Part shown: positions 23,022-37,884 of the stretch, in pieces
How positions within the stretch are numbered: the stretch's first letter is position 1
Layout of the letters: the number at the start of each line of letters is the position of its first letter
Assembly (NCBI GenBank): GCA_009733775.1
Contig: WOGZ01000030.1
Location: 140,784-204,783 of the forward strand
Reading direction: 5' to 3'
Source: Alectoria sarmentosa
Taxonomy: Eukaryota; Ascomycota; Lecanoromycetes; Lecanorales; Parmeliaceae
DNA length: 64,000 bases
Notes under the pieces: generated by a model
What the model saw: the letters and a program-made list of their open reading frames with translations, nothing else
Database searches by the model: none
What the model was told of the DNA's origin: nothing
Program-made: the position numbers and the translations under genes

Positions 23022-24249
23022 TTCCCCTTCGCACGCATATTTTTAAAAAAATCAAACGTCGAATAAATAAAATGAATCGAGCGTCGGGTAATTATAATGA
23101 GCTTAGCGTCGAATAATTAATGTGAAATCACCCTTAACACCTCCCTTACCCTTTATGCGCTCGATAAAAACCCAAATTTCAAACACAAGATCCGAAACTC
23201 GCGATGTTTAAAATCGGATAAGAACAATGAAAATCCGAAAAAAGAAAGTGATTACCTCCTCATAAATCACCTCTATTTTATAAACCATTCTTATCCCCTA
23301 TATATCACCCCCTCCCCCTTATAAACATTCAAATTTCAAAAACGAAATTCGAAATTCGCGATGTTCAAAGCCGGGTTGTAAGAGTGAAAATCGAAAATCT
23401 GAAAACGATTATATCCTTTTGAACATATCCGTCACGATGTCACATAAAAAAAATTCCACTTTTTGACGAAAAATCGTTTTCTGACAAATTTATTTTCAAT
23501 TTATTTAATGCATATCAAAAATCGATCGACACATGATCGATGAATATATATGAAAGTTTATTTTCCGATTGAACGAAATATTCCGAATTGCATATGCACA
23601 TGTATGCATATATGCGATCGACTGTAAAACTCATAAAAGTCGTTTCAAGATATTGATATTTGATAATAATGGCTGATAGCGTGCATGCGGAAAATGTATA
23701 ATAACGATGTTTATGATAATGATAGCGGCAATAACGCCTAAAGGTATAAATATGATAACTTTAAAAGTATAAACATAATGATCTTAAGAGGCATAAATAT
23801 GATGACCTTAATAAAAATATTTAAGGCATTTAACGAAAAATGACGATAACGACCTTTTGAGTGACGTTGTAAATTTCAAATTTGAATCGAATATAAATAT
23901 AAATGTTTCGAAAAGAGGCTCGCAAAGTTTATCATTATAACTATAATAACGATAAATTAATTTTTGATATAATAATAACATAACGGAGTTTTAACACATT
24001 AAGATTAATATTGAAATTCTGCGAATAATTTCGATCGATTATTCGAAATGTAAAAATCAATGAAATCGCTTCTTTGAAATTGCGAGCGCAGAATAATAAT
24101 AACAATTTAAACGTCTCTTTTAAAATAATGATTTAAATAATTTTGAATAAATGATATAAAATTGTTTTCATCTTAAGGGCATCGCGGAAGATAACAAACT
24201 TGTCGAAACATAAGATCTTAATAAGATTATCAATTATTTGTTTGTTAAT

Positions 24250-27100
24250 GAAAACATATTAAACATTCATAATATCATCATTGACTTTTTCGCGTACAAA
24301 ATGATAAACGATGTTAATGTGTTTGATATGAATATGAAATTAAACGTTCTTTGCGAAAGCGATTGCGTTTTAATTATTTTCAAAAATCACGATGATCTTA
24401 AAATTCGAATCGTCAAATCATAAAAATTGATTAAAAAGATTTTTCAATTAAATAACTTTTTTAATAATTTGCGTTTGATCGATATATTTTGTCTCATAAA
24501 TGAATAATGTTATAATAACTTGACGTTTATTTGATCAATTAATAACGTCGTTATTCAAATTGAATAAATAATCGAAAATAAACCTTCGAATTGAATTCTC
24601 AATTCAATCAAAATCAATATAATCGAATAAATCTTTCAAAAAATTCTTATACACGAGTTCGTAATGCATCGTGTTTTTAAGATATCGAAAAATTCGAATA
24701 ATCGCATTTCAATGCGTTGAAATAAAATTGATTGAATATCGATTAATCAAAAAAATAATATAAGCGATATTAAGACGAATTTTCAGCATAATGTATATAA
24801 GGGAATTTATAACGAATTAATATTTTTTATGAAATTTTCTAAAAATCAAATAACCCTTTTCGACGAATATTAATTTACGATTAATTTCGAATAATATATT
24901 GATAAAGATGAGATTTCAATATTTGAAATAATTGAGAAAACGTGTGATATATATTTTTTATTTCAAACGAATAATGTCATTATAACGATCTTTTTTGACG
25001 ATTATATTTAAATAAAAAACGCATAATCTCAAATTTAACATGTGAAATTTAACATTTAAGACATCTTTGATTCGTTTAATAACGATTTTATTATGATTTA
25101 TAATCAAAACATTATCGATATAAAACGTTATAATAATTTTTTTTTTAAGGTTCATAAACACATTATCGTTCGATTCGATAAAATTGAGATCGAATTTTTT
25201 TATATAAATTAAAAAATGTTAATATCAAATTTTAAAAGATTGCTTTAGATTATAAAGAGTTTTATTTAATTTATAAATCTTAATATTATTTTTGTTAAAG
25301 TCGTTAAATTGTTATATATAAATATTTTTTTGAACATCGTTATAGAAAAAAACGATTTTGACGTTTATTTATTTTATATTTTAATTTATAATCGTCGTAA
25401 ACGCAAAGATCGTCTTATAATTTATGAATTTTATTATTAACGCGAAAATGTTATAATAATCATAACCCTTTTATTGTTCGAATTTTCGAATAATTTAACG
25501 TGTTTTATAACGAATAACTTTTCTTTCGAGATCTCGCTTTATAATGTAAATTTAATAATTTTTAAAAACATGAATTCTTAAAAGCGTTTAAATAAGACAT
25601 CAAATATTATTATTTATAAAAGATTTATACTCATCTCGCATATTAATCTTTTAATTTATACGAATTAAATTATTAAAAATCGTTTATTTATAAATTATAA
25701 ATTTAAAAATGTTAAATTTATTAATATAATTCGCAAAAAAAGCAAAAATAACGAAAGTTTTCATTAAAAAATTAAACGATAAATCATAAAGATTCGAAAT
25801 AATAAGATTTTTATAATTATCAAAAATCTTTTAAATAATCTTATACTCGAAATGTTTTCACATAATTTTCATTTTAATGAATTTTAAAAATATCGATAAA
25901 GAAAAAGCGACGACAGGCCTGACAATTGATATAACAAATTTAATAAATATTATAAACACACGCATTGCAATAACGACAAAATGAGATCTTTAAAAACGAT
26001 TAACGATTAACGATAAAATATCCGTTAACGATAATCGATTTGATAATTTAATCGAAATTATAAATTTAACATTTAATAATATAATAATACGCTGCTTATT
26101 CAATATCTCCTTTATAACGAATATTAATATAAAAAAATGTTAACATTTATTTAAAAGTTTATGAATTTTAATCTTTTCTTCGAAATTCATAAAATGAGAA
26201 CGTTTTTTAACGAAATGTATATCGTTAACGCGAATAATTTTTTTTTTGATTAAATTGTAAAGACGAAAAATGAATTCGCTTTCGTAATTTAAAAAAATAT
26301 ATTTTTCATTTTTATTTATAAACTTTTTTTAAATACGTTTTAAGACGTAAATGATAAAATTAATAATATATAAATGAAAAAAAATAGATTTGCGATAATA
26401 AAAGACTTTAAAAGATGTGATAATAATCTTAATATTAAAAAAACGCATTATCAAATAATTGATTATGATCATTATTTCAAATTAAAAGAATTTATTAAGA
26501 TTGAAATTTAATAAAATTGAATGCATCTTATTTATCAAAGTTTAATTAAATCGCTTAACGATTTTATTCATTTCGAAATTATTTGCGATAATGAGTTTTT
26601 GTTTAATGCTCATCTAAATGAGACATTCAAAAAAAATTTTATTAATATATTCATTTTCATTATCGAGACGAATGCGATTAATTCGATAATCGCGAAATTT
26701 CAAATAAATTTTGAAACGCAAAAATATGATGAAGATTTCGCTTTTATAACGAATATAATAAATCTCAAAATAACAAATAAAATCATCTTTAAACGTCATA
26801 AAATATTTATAATCGTTAAAATTAATGAAAATCAAAAATCTTATAAAATCGTTATAAATAAATTCGTTCGATAAAATATCGAACGCTATGAGCGAATTAT
26901 GAAAAATAATTTTTTGACGACTCATCACATAATATTCGCAAATGTATTTCTCGACAATGTTTTTGAAAAAATTCATATTCATAACGATATTAAAAAGTTT
27001 ATTAAGATTTTGTTAATTTAAATAGTTTATGCGAGCATATTATAATTGATAAATTGAATTCGAAAAAACGTTATAAACGATCAAAGCATTATTATCTTTT
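24250..27100 (-). pseudogene. Copia-B2 pol pseudogene (integrase, reverse transcriptase, RNase H side)
   Basis: On -, 26,614-26,982 keeps a 122-codon open stretch of the copia integrase core, with DYKYFMTFKDDFICYFEIYY and downstream RIRLDNENEYIN (the D, D and E region). At 24,958-25,161 the RT segment FYIDNVLIINHNK with following LNVKFHMLNLRLCVFYL is readable. Between and beyond, stops are frequent. The order integrase then RT is diagnostic of Ty1/copia. The product is non-functional. Confidence 0.8.
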
Positions 27101-29926
27101 CACAAATTCAAAAAAAACAAATCGCGATTTCGCGTATCAATTAACGTGATATTATTTTAAATTAAAACATAATCTTTTTTATAAAAGACGACTTTAATAT
27201 CGACATTTAAAAGCTTTTTAATCGATAAAAAATTAACGCTTATATCGAACACGTATAAAACATTAAAAATCATTAAAATAACGCATTTGTTATTAACATT
27301 ATAATCAAAATTAATAATATCGCAAATAAGAGATTAAATTTTAACGCCTTTAATGTCTTTGATAAATCGAAATTAAATTTTGATATAAATAATAAATATC
27401 GAATAATTAATAAAGAAATAATGAGTGTAATCAGAATTTATTATAATTCGAATATCGAAATTTATAAATTTGACGAACGACAATTTTTTATTCAGATTAA
27501 AATTCGTTATTAAATTAATAAAATCTTCGTTTTGATTTGCTTGATTAATTATATTCAAAATGTTAAAATCATTTGAAATGAGATTCGAATGATTTTGATC
27601 GTTTAATTCGTTTAAAAATGTTATATAAATATAAAGATAATCGTTTTTTTTTGGAGCATACGTTATATTAACGTTGAAATAATCATTTTTCCCTAAAACG
27701 GAGGCGTTAAATAACGCTTTTTCGATGCGTTTATGTTTAACATTTAAAACATTAATGTTCGCATAAATGATATCGATTTACGTTTTCTTCTTTTTTTTTT
27801 ATTTATTTATAAATTTTTTAAACTTTAAATAAGAGAATTTGATTTAACATTTAATTGAAAAATGTTTAAATTTGCGATTAACGGTTTTGTAAAAAATATA
27901 AATTTCGCGATTGATGAAATCAAAGTCGTCGAAATCGCTTTTAACGAATTATTTATTTTTATTATTACGATGAATGAGCATAATAATATTATCTTTTTTA
28001 ATTGCGAATATACGACGTTCTTTATTCATTACGTCGTAAATAATCAAATCGAATTTAATTGTTTTCGAATTATATAACATATGAGTTTAAATGTAAATTA
28101 TTATAAAGATATTATAAATTTCGTCGAGTTTTATAAAAAAGAATTGAATAAAATAAGACTTTAACAATAATAATGAATCATTTAAATCAACGATTTCGAC
28201 ATTAATTTTGCGAAAGTCTTTTTCGTATTAACGAACGCTTTTTTCGAAATTAATGTTGATGTTATGCAATTAACGCATAAACTTGATATAAAGTTTAAAA
28301 TTTATAAATTTATAATAAATATCGATAACGTTTAATATAATTTGAGAATTTTCATTATATTTTTTAATAAATTAATGATTAATATAATCAAGACGTTGAC
28401 GAATAATTACGCAAATTTTAAATTTAATAATGTTAATAAAAAATTAAAGATTGTTCAACATCAATTAATCGTTGATATCTTCATTTCATTTAATATATTC
28501 GATAATAGATTTTAAAATGATAATGGAAATCAGAGAGAAGTTATCTTTATTATTCATAAAAATATTTTCAACGACATCTTAAACGTTGAATTCAATCATC
28601 GATATCGAAAAAAACAAATAAAGAAATATAAAAAATTGATAATGATAATAAAGGTAACGAAAATGAGAATTTTTTTATCACGATGAAAAGCGAATTGAGA
28701 ATATCGTCGTTTTAAAAAATGCCGCTTTGAAAAGGCGCCGAAACGAACGAGTTTGATAATGATTTAAAGAATGATTTAAACGTTTTAAAGAAAATTGATA
28801 AGCGAGATCGTTTATCTTTAACGCGTAAATCAAAGATTTTAATATCGTTTAAAACGTTAAATGACTCCTCGTTAACTTTAGAGTCGTTATCGCATAACGA
28901 TAATGTGAAAAAAATAAAATAAATGTTTTATTAATTTTCGTTAAAATCGTTTAAATTTTTATCGATATCAATTAATTATTATCGTTATGTTTCAAGGTTT
29001 TGTAATAACAATGAGAAATATTTATGCGAAAATTGATGATAAATTTGAACGATAATATTATAATGAAATGATGTTAATAATATAAAGGATTTGATTTTAA
29101 ATTTGATGATAAAGATTGAATTCGATTAAAATTATATTGAGTGTAATTATAAGCGTGCAAACCTTTTTAAAAAATTCGCACCTTTTTTATGTTATTTAAT
29201 CAAAAACTCGAATTTAAAATATTCGCTTTAACGATTATCATCGTGAAATTAAAATTAATTAAATTTTATAACTATGATGATAAGATATTATTAATAATGA
29301 ATAAAGAATTCGATGATAAAATCTTAATTTCTTTTTTCAAAAGGTTTTTGAAATCAAAACGTCAATTTTGATACATAAAGTTTGTTATTTTTGGTTTCAA
29401 ATAGATTTTTAAACGCCTGAATAATAATGAAATTAATTTTGAATTGTTTTAAACGATAATCAGATTGATAATAATGTTGACATTCAATTATTCAATTTGT
29501 TTTATTGATTCGATATATCGTTAAAGATGCAAATCATTAAATTAATGAAATGTCATAAAAACAAAAGCGTATTCTTTTTTTTGTTTAATGTGTTTCACGC
29601 AAAGAAATTAATAATGTTATAAAAGCCTTATCATGATTTGATCGCACGATCATAAATCGTATACGATTTCGATTAAAAGTGAATAATTTCGGCTTATCGA
29701 GGATTAAAAGGTTTTTAATTTTCGAATTTCGAATTATGATCGTTTAGATTAAAAATCATTTTGTAAATGAAAATTGTTTATTTCAAAAAGGTTGATTAAA
29801 TGAAAATCTTTATAATTGATTATCTCATTACGATGAACATAAAATGTTTAAAAACAATTATAATCATAATGATAAATAAATAAATTATGTTTATAACGAT
29901 CGTCGAGCAAGTTCGAATTTATAATC
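27100..29926 (-). pseudogene. Copia-B2 gag region and leader, decayed
   Basis: This 5' third of the element lies between the pre-integrase region and the 5' LTR. An Asp/Asn/Glu-rich coding-like segment can be made out near 28,600-28,900, but it is broken and its frame is uncertain. The leader next to the LTR (about 29,390-29,926) matches the Copia-B1 leader in reverse complement. Confidence 0.5.
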
Positions 29927-30051
29927 TATGAAAATATGATGTAAAACACTTAATTGTATTACTTTAAGAGTGTTATAAAGAAAAGTGCGATCTATATTAT
30001 GAGCGCATGCGCCCGTATCACGTGACCTATCACGTGACCTAAATTTCGACA
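29927..30051 (-). repeat. 5' LTR of Copia-B2 (125 bp)
   Basis: Direct-repeat partner of 22,897-23,021, the same length to the base. It has TA instead of TG at its left end and is followed by the ataat target duplication. Confidence 0.9.
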
Positions 30052-30433
30052 ATAATCGATGAATATATGTGAAAATAAATTTTCCGATTGAACGAAATGT
30101 TTCGAATTGCATATGCATATATGCGATCGATCGTAAAGCTTACGAAAATCGTTTTAGAATATTAATATTTGATAATAATAATTGATAAGATGCATATAAA
30201 TTGCGATCGAAATATTGCGATAATGATAATAATAATGATAATAACGACAATAACGCTTAAAAGCATAAATATGATAATTGTGATAACGCTTGAAAACATC
30301 TGAAAGTTATATTATTAAAAAAATTCGTGAATAATTAAGCAATTTTAATGATAATAATTTTTTTAATAACGATATAATTCTCAAATTGAAATCGCATATA
30401 AACATAAATCTTTTAAAAAAAACTTATAAAGTT

Positions 30434-30568
30434 TGTTGAAATTCGGGTTACGTGACGTCAAGCCTTGGCGGTTACGTGCGCACATTAATGCGTTCGTATA
30501 TAAATCGCTCTTTCTTTCGTAGCACTCTTAAAACAATACAATTAAATGTCTTATTTTATATTTTGACA
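30434..30568 (+). repeat. 5' LTR of Copia-A4 (135 bp)
   Basis: Starts TGTTGAAATTCGGG and ends ATATTTTGACA. It has cgtgacgtcaagcc and ggttacgtgcgc arms and the TATA-like word gtatataaatcgc. The next bases, gataataaacccggg, do not begin with TGG, so the primer is not a simple tRNA 3' end. Confidence 0.92.
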
Positions 30569-32499
30569 GATAATAAACCCGGGCTTGCATCGATATTGTT
30601 ATAATATAACTTATTTATTATTCATTATGATTAAGATTATTTTCAAACATTTTTATGTTCATCGTAATGAAAATATCAATTATAAAAATTATTACATTTA
30701 TGTAACGCAATTTCTTTGATGTGAATAATGCTCATTATAAAATGATTATTTAAATTAAAATAATTATGATTCGTTCGCAATGAAAACGCGTAAAGATCGT
30801 AAAAAAGTGAACGCAAAAAAAGCAATATTGAGAATTGACGATATTTAAAACGCTTTTTTTGATAATCAATAACGTTTTTTCGAGAATTATAAACGTTTTT
30901 GAAAATCAATATCGTTTTTTCGAACGTTGAAACGTTATTAATATTCGATTATTTTCGTCAATATTCGCATCGCTCTCATTTTCGTTTAAAATAAAATAAA
31001 ACGATTCGAAATATATCGCAAATAATTATGATATATCGAAATTATCAAAAATTATTATGCGATCATAATCACGTGATTATTAGGTTTTTAAAACATATTA
31101 ATTTTTCTGCGTGAAATACGTTAAAATAATAAATGATATATTTTCGTTTTATAAATCGTTTTATTTAAAATTCGATGATGATAATTATATTTAATGATTC
31201 AATTGCGAAATATTCGTAATAAAGATCAAAAAATCAAAAATTAAAATTAAAATTAATAATTAATCAAAAAGAAATTATTTTTTATTTTATGTATTTAACA
31301 TATCAAAATTAAAGCGTGAAAAAAAAAAAAAAATTTATTTTGAAGATTAAAGGAGAAGAAACTTTTATTATAAAATGATTTAATAATAATAATATTACAC
31401 TCGAGCGCTTTAAGCGAGCGAAATGAAATTTTTAATTTCATTTTCGATTTCGAAGCCTTATCGTTTTTCTTTTAAAGCTTTTTAATTATCAAAACGATTA
31501 ATATGATTCGAATAACGTATTTTTTACGAATTCGTTGCGATTTATAAAATTAAATGATTTCCCTTTAAAACAATATTTCTATATTTTTATATTTTTTTTA
31601 AAATTCATCAAATTTATCGTCTTTTTAAACATCGTCGAATATTTTTTCGATTGCGAAATAAAAACTCTTCGCAAATGAAAATTTAAATTATATTAAATTA
31701 ATTTTAAAGTTTAATGAGATTTTTTTCATATTCTCGAGATTTTATAAGCTTTTAAACATCTTTTAAATAACGATAATGATAACGATAATGATAACGATAA
31801 CGATTTTATTTTAAGCTTCTACGTTGATTTTATTTTTATTTCGAAATAATTAACTCTCGAATCATTATTAAAATTTATCATTAACAAAAAGTTTTTCGAC
31901 TTCAAAGCGCGCCTTATTTCTTCGACGTCGTTTATTTTAATTATTTTTAAAAGCTTTATTACGTAAACCTCATTATTTTCAAATTTTATTTTATTATAAA
32001 TTATTTTTTCGAGCATAAATTCAAACGAAAATTCAAATTCAAATTTCGAGAATTTTTAAATTTTGAAATTCAAATTAATTCTTTTTGATATTATATTCGA
32101 ACATCTCGAAATTAAACTTTCGATTTTTTTAAATCAATTTAAAAAGATTGAAATGTTCACGAAAATTATTAATTATATTAAATGAAAATATTAAATATAA
32201 GACTTTTTGAGTTTGATTAAATTATAATATTAAATCGAAATTAATACGATTATGTTTATCGAAAGTTTTGTTATTAAAATAAAAGACATTTCGAATAATC
32301 GTTTAATCGTTGAAATAAAATTTATTATCATTAAAATAAACGTTTCAATTTGAATTAAAACGCATAATAAAATTTATATAATAATAAAAATTCGCTGCGA
32401 AAATAACCCTCGAAATAAAATCGAATATTATATTAATGTTTTTAATGTTTAAAAAAAATTCGAAAAATATAAATTTCGAGATTTTGACATTTTCAATTT

Positions 32500-33240
32500 T
32501 ATTATTTTTAAATTGAAATCTTTCATCTTAATCGTTTATGAAAATAAATCATAAAAATATATTAATATTTTTATAAACGTTATTTGAGAATTTAAGAATC
32601 AACTCGATCGAGCGATTTTTCTTTTCGATGAAAATTAAAAAATTTATCATTTTTATAAGGGATTGAATTTTTAATATAATGCGTATCGCGAGAATTATAA
32701 TTAAATTCATAACGTTTATAATAAAAATCGTAAAATTAAATGAACGTTGAATTATGTGATAATTCGATTTTTCAACATCATTATTAATTCATTTGATTTT
32801 ATTTCGAAAACGTATGCGCTCATCGTTATTATTAACGGTTTTCTTAAATATATTTAATAATTTATGTTTATTTTTATTATTATTAAAGATGTCGTCGAAC
32901 ATCGCATTTAAATGAACGTAAACTTTAATAATTTTCGCATTTATATTTAAATTCGCAAATATTATATTTATTATAAAAAAAATTAACACGATATTAACGA
33001 ATGTGATATACGCAATAAGCGTTTAAATGAAAACGATATAAATAAAGGAAATCGCGAAGATTGCGATGATTATGATGATCGTGATGATTATGATCATAAT
33101 AATCGTGAAGGACGTGATCGAGAAGAAGGAAATTCCGAATTCAAATTAATTAAAAAATCAAAAAAGCAATTTAATAATGTTGACGCAATTGTGACGATTA
33201 TTTAATCAAAAATCACTCATTGTTTTATCGTTTATATTGT
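32500..33240 (+). pseudogene. Copia-A4 gag pseudogene
   Basis: On + the segment near 33,005-33,190 reads NKRLNENDINKGNREDCDDY and continues with Asp/Arg/Asn-rich repeats, ending NVDAIVTI. The equivalent antisense-oriented stretches occur in Copia-A3 (about 42,000-42,400) and Copia-A7 (about 62,440-62,950). This is consistent with the hydrophilic C-terminal part of gag. Stops interrupt the frame upstream. Confidence 0.6.
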
Positions 33241-33899
33241 TTTTATTGCTTTTATCGTTTTTAAATCGATTTTCGAATTTATCGCAAGCTCTGATATCTT
33301 GAACAAAAGGGTTTATAATATTAAGTTCAAAGCTGTCGATAGAGCGTAGGCTATTACTTTATTCATTATAACAACAATGTCTTTTCTTTGATTTCGCGAT
33401 TATGTATACACTCAACACATAATTCACATTTTTTCGATTTTTAAAACCTTTAAGTCTTTTCAATTTTCACGTTTTATAAATGATTTTATTAATAATCGTA
33501 TGATTATCGATTTTGAAAATATCGATTTTAAATATAAAATGAATAATGTTAAACGCATTTTAATTTTTCGAGACGTTTGATTTATGTTTAATTATGATTT
33601 CAATTTTATTTTTAAAAAACAATTAAAGAAGTAAGAATTTTCTTTTATTTTTATTTTTAATGATATTATCATCGAAAAGCAACGTTTCTTTTTCAAACGT
33701 ATTTAAAATCGTTTTTATGCGCTCGATATTTAAGAAAAAAAAAATTTAATTTTAATAATCGTTAATAAAAAGATTTTCGTTTATGATGAATTTTCAATTG
33801 AACTTATTTTTGATAATCAAAAATCTTAATTTTTGTTAAAATTTTAAATTGATGAAATAATTTTTCGCATATGACACGTACGTTATAATTATATAAACG

Positions 33900-36750
33900 T
33901 TCAAAATCTTAAAAAGTTAATCAAAATGTGCGTTAAAATGAATTTTTTCATTTTATTTTTCGACGATGCTTGCGAATTATGCTTTATGATTAATATAAAA
34001 ATGAAATCATATAAATAACACATTATTTTCGAAAAATGATAGAACGATTTAATTTATAACGATTTTTAAGATTCATTCGATGTTTTTTAAAATGATTTTA
34101 AATGAATAATCATCTTTTTTAATGATAAAATCCTTCGATTTGACGTTTATTTATTATTTAATAAATTTAATTTAATAATTCTTATCGCATTCAAAATATT
34201 TTTTAATGATTCGAAATATAATGATAATAAATATATTCGTTTTCGCATTGATTACGATATTGAATTTAATAATTATCAAATGAAAACTTTTCAATTGTTT
34301 AAAAATATCATTTAAAAGAACATTATATTTGATAATTTTCAAATGAATAATAAATTTGAACATTTAAATATTATCATTTAACGTAAAGCGAGCGTTATAT
34401 TTAAAAAAAACAAATTGTCTTAAAAATATTGAACAAAATTCGTTTAAACGATTAATATTCTTCGCAATATTCAATTCGTCATCGATTATAATGTTATTTC
34501 ATTCGAGATTAATATCGAATCTTTTTTCGATATATCTCATTTACGCATTATTAATTAAATCGATTATTATCAAATTATTTTTCGTAATATTAATTAAAAG
34601 AAATATCAAAATCGCGTCATTAAAAAGCGTTTTTTAAAATATCAAGATAAGAATTATCACATGCTCTTAAATAACGATGAAATAATTATTATTTTTAATG
34701 TTAATTAAATCGATAAAGTTTTTTTTTAATTTATTTTTTTCGAATTGAACATCGTTATCGTCGAAAAATAAATTAACGTTTATCGCAATAAGCGTAAACT
34801 CGCTGAGAACATCGAATATCCAAATCTTTTTTTTTTTTTATATAATTTTAAAAGAGAAGCGTTAAAAGAAATATGTAATTATCGTCGAAAAAAAGATTAA
34901 TGATTTGTTTAACTTCATTTTAATTTCAAAAAGAATTCCGTTAAAAGTCGTAATCGTTTTAAATTCATTTGATTTAAAGTTCGTAATAAAACGATCGTTT
35001 AATACGCTCAGCGATAATATTACGATTTTTTCATCTTTATTTACATCGACGTTTAAGTTTATCATTTACTTTATAATTAATAAAGCTTTTAAGTTTATTT
35101 TTATTATGAAATCGTTCGAAATTATGAAATTATATCGAAATCTCATTTTAAACCCTCTCGTTTTATTAATAAAAGTCGTTTTTATTGAATCTTATAAATC
35201 TCGAAGCTTTAAAAAAATTATGATGAATTTTTATCGCAAAATGCATTAATAAATAATTATATAAAACGAAATCGATTTTCTCATTATCAATAACATTTAA
35301 ATCTTAATGAATTTATCTTCGAATACGCATATCTTAAAAAATAAATGAATTTATAAAATCAAAAAAAATCTTATTAACGAAATCGTATAATATAAATTTT
35401 ATTAAATAATTCGTGATTTCGAATAACGAAAAGAAATCGATTTCAACGAAACTTTCGCCTCGATAATTAAATTTATAAATTATAAAATCATTTTCGTTTT
35501 TACGACAATTTTAAATTGAAAATTTGAATATATAAACATTAAGATCGTTTTTTTATATAATAATATCAAAAAAACAATTTATATGATGTAATTTATGAGA
35601 TTTAAAGTTAAAAACAAAAAAATTAAGGTTTATAAATTTATAAAGACGTTATACGACCTAAAGCAATCCTTGAAAGTTTGATATAATATTTTCGCGACGT
35701 ATCTCAAAAAATTGAGCTTCGAATTTATCGCCGTTGATTTTTCAATGTTTATTAATAACATTATCATCGTCGTTATTTATGTAAATGACATTTTGTTTAT
35801 AAATCTCGATAAAATCGACATTTAAGCGATTAAAAATAAACTTTATAAAAAATTTGAAATAATCGATTTAAGTTTATATATTTATTATCTCGATATAATG
35901 ATCGCAAAAAATCATATTAATCATATTTTACGTTTTGAATAAACAATTTATATCGAAAAATTTCTTATCGATTATGATATGATTGAATTAATTGTTATTT
36001 CAACTTTCATTATTAACGATAAATTTCATATCGTCGAAAATGATTTTATGATTATTGAAAAATCTCGTTAGGTTTATCAATTTGTCGTTAACTTTTTAAT
36101 ATATATGATGTTAAACACGCGTTCGAATATCGCCTTCGCAATTTTAATGATTTTTTAATATGATTTAAATCTTGATATTTCTCATTGAAGCGTAATCAAG
36201 CGTATCTTTCGATATTTCAATCATATAAAAAATTGACAACTTGTGTTTCGAGACGATCTTAAATCTTTTATAAATTATATCGACGTTAATTAAGCAAATG
36301 ATTAAGACATTCGACGTTTTATTTTTAAATACGTCTTTAATATAAATAATGCGATAATTAATTTATTTTTTAAGCGATAATTTATAATAACGCTTTTAAT
36401 TTATAAAATCGAATATATTAATTAAATTTAAATTATTAAAGAAGCGATTTGATTGCGCGAATTTTTTAATTAATTTAATTCAAGCGTTAAATGTTTTTAA
36501 ATAATGATGATTTATTGCGATAATTAAAACGTTATAACGTTGATCAAAAACCCTTAATTTCATGTTCGTATTAAACATATTAATATTCAACATTATTATG
36601 TACGAGAATAAGTCATCGCCGAAAATATCGTTTTAAAATATGTTTTTATCGATTAATAAATAATCGACGATCTTATTAAAACCTTTTTTAAAAATAAGTT
36701 TGAGAGATTTTATCAATTGATCGAATTGAAATATCGTTTATAAATGATCT
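33900..36750 (+). pseudogene. Copia-A4 pol pseudogene (integrase, RT, RNase H)
   Basis: Integrase-side remnants are near 34,150-34,700 (ISHLRIINYINYYQ and KYQNRVIKKRFLKYQ), followed by a Ser/Pro-type linker near 34,900-35,250. RT starts near 35,430 and includes the active-site segment VVIYVNDILFINLDK at about 35,770-35,815. RNase H shows MIYCDN at about 36,515 and HVRIKHINIQHYYVRE at about 36,560-36,610. Many TAA/TGA codons replace expected Gln, Trp and Arg codons, as C-to-T mutation predicts. Confidence 0.85.
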
Positions 36751-36858
36751 CTCGCGTTAGTTTTAAGAAAATCGTTATTATAATTTTAAGAAAGTTATCA
36801 TTATAATTTCAAAAAAGTAATCATCATTTATAAAGTTAATTTAATGTTATTATTCAAC

Positions 36859-37884
36859 TGTTTCAAAGGAGCGATTTCATTGATTTTCATATTTCAAGTG
36901 ATCGATCGAATTTATTCGCAAAACTTTAAATATTAATTTTGACGTTCATATTTTTATTTATCAAAATTCAATCTAAAACTGATTTATCGTTATTGCATTT
37001 ATATTCATAAACTTTGCGAGCATTTATTTAAAAGGCTCATATTTACGCGCGATTCAAATTTGAGAATTGCGTCGTTATTAAAAAGGTCGTTATCGTCGAA
37101 TTTGTTTAATTACTCATGAGAATTTTTTAATAATATGATTTTCAAGTGCTTTTAAATGCTTTTAAACGTCATCATAATTATCATATTTATGCTTTTAAAT
37201 TTTATAATTTTAAACATCATTATCGTTATTATTATCATCATTATTGTCGCAATATATCGATCGCAATTTGTATACATTTTATCAACCATTATTGTTAAAC
37301 ACTAATATTTTAAAATGACCCTCATAAATCTTGCGACCGATCGCATATATGCATATACAATTCGAAATATTTCTTTTAATCGAAACATTATCTTCATATA
37401 TATTTTTCGATTATGTGTCGATCGTTTTTTGATGTGCATCAAATGAATTGAAAATAAATTTATTAAAAAACGGTTTTTCGTCAAAAAGTGGATTTTTTTT
37501 TATGTGATATCGTAACGAATATGTTCAAAAGAATATAATCGTTTTTAGAATTCGATTTTTTTTCGAATTTTCATTGTTTTTATTCGATTTTGAACATCGC
37601 GAATTTCGAATCTCGTATTTTGAAATTTGAGTGTTTAAGAGGGATATAAGAAATGATAAGAGGATATAAAATAATTTCACGTTTACAATTCAACGTTACG
37701 ATTCACTTTTGTTACCCGACGTTAATTTTCACGATTATAATCCGACATTACGATTCACTTTTATTATTTAACGTTGATTTTTCACGATTATAATTTAACA
37801 TTTCAATTCACTTTTATTATTTAACGTTGATTTTCATTTTTATAATTCGAAATTCAAATTTAGAAAAATGCGAGCGAAAGGGAA
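36859..37884 (+). other. Copia-A4 non-coding 3' region
   Basis: About 1 kb between the end of RNase H and the polypurine tract. It recurs in every Copia-A copy with a 3' end (19,880-20,349, 22,527-22,896, 47,330-48,267, 50,194-51,108) and, related, in Copia-B2. It starts tgtttcaaaggagcg and contains the palindromic gcgatcgatcgc-type word. No open frame is shared between copies. Confidence 0.7.

Larger units (their letters stand above)
22897..30051 (-). mobile_element. Copia-B2: complete Ty1/copia-type element, leftward
   Basis: Two 125-bp LTRs (22,897-23,021 and 29,927-30,051) bound 7,155 bp, with a perfect ataat duplication at 22,892-22,896 and 30,052-30,056. The polypurine tract (gcgtgcgaaggggaa on -) adjoins the left LTR, so transcription runs right to left. 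Integrase and RT are readable on - (see the pol entry). The 3' region at 23,022-23,650 keeps more G/C than the rest, including C-rich runs near 23,294-23,319. It inserted into Copia-A3. Confidence 0.92.

Noticed and set aside
32789..32989. Conserved open frame on the strand opposite pol (also at 42,150-42,409 and 62,775-62,957)
   Set aside because: It persists in three copies, but the gag-like sense frame lies on the other strand. An antisense frame poor in CAA, CAG, CGA and TGG codons stays open under C-to-T mutation without selection.
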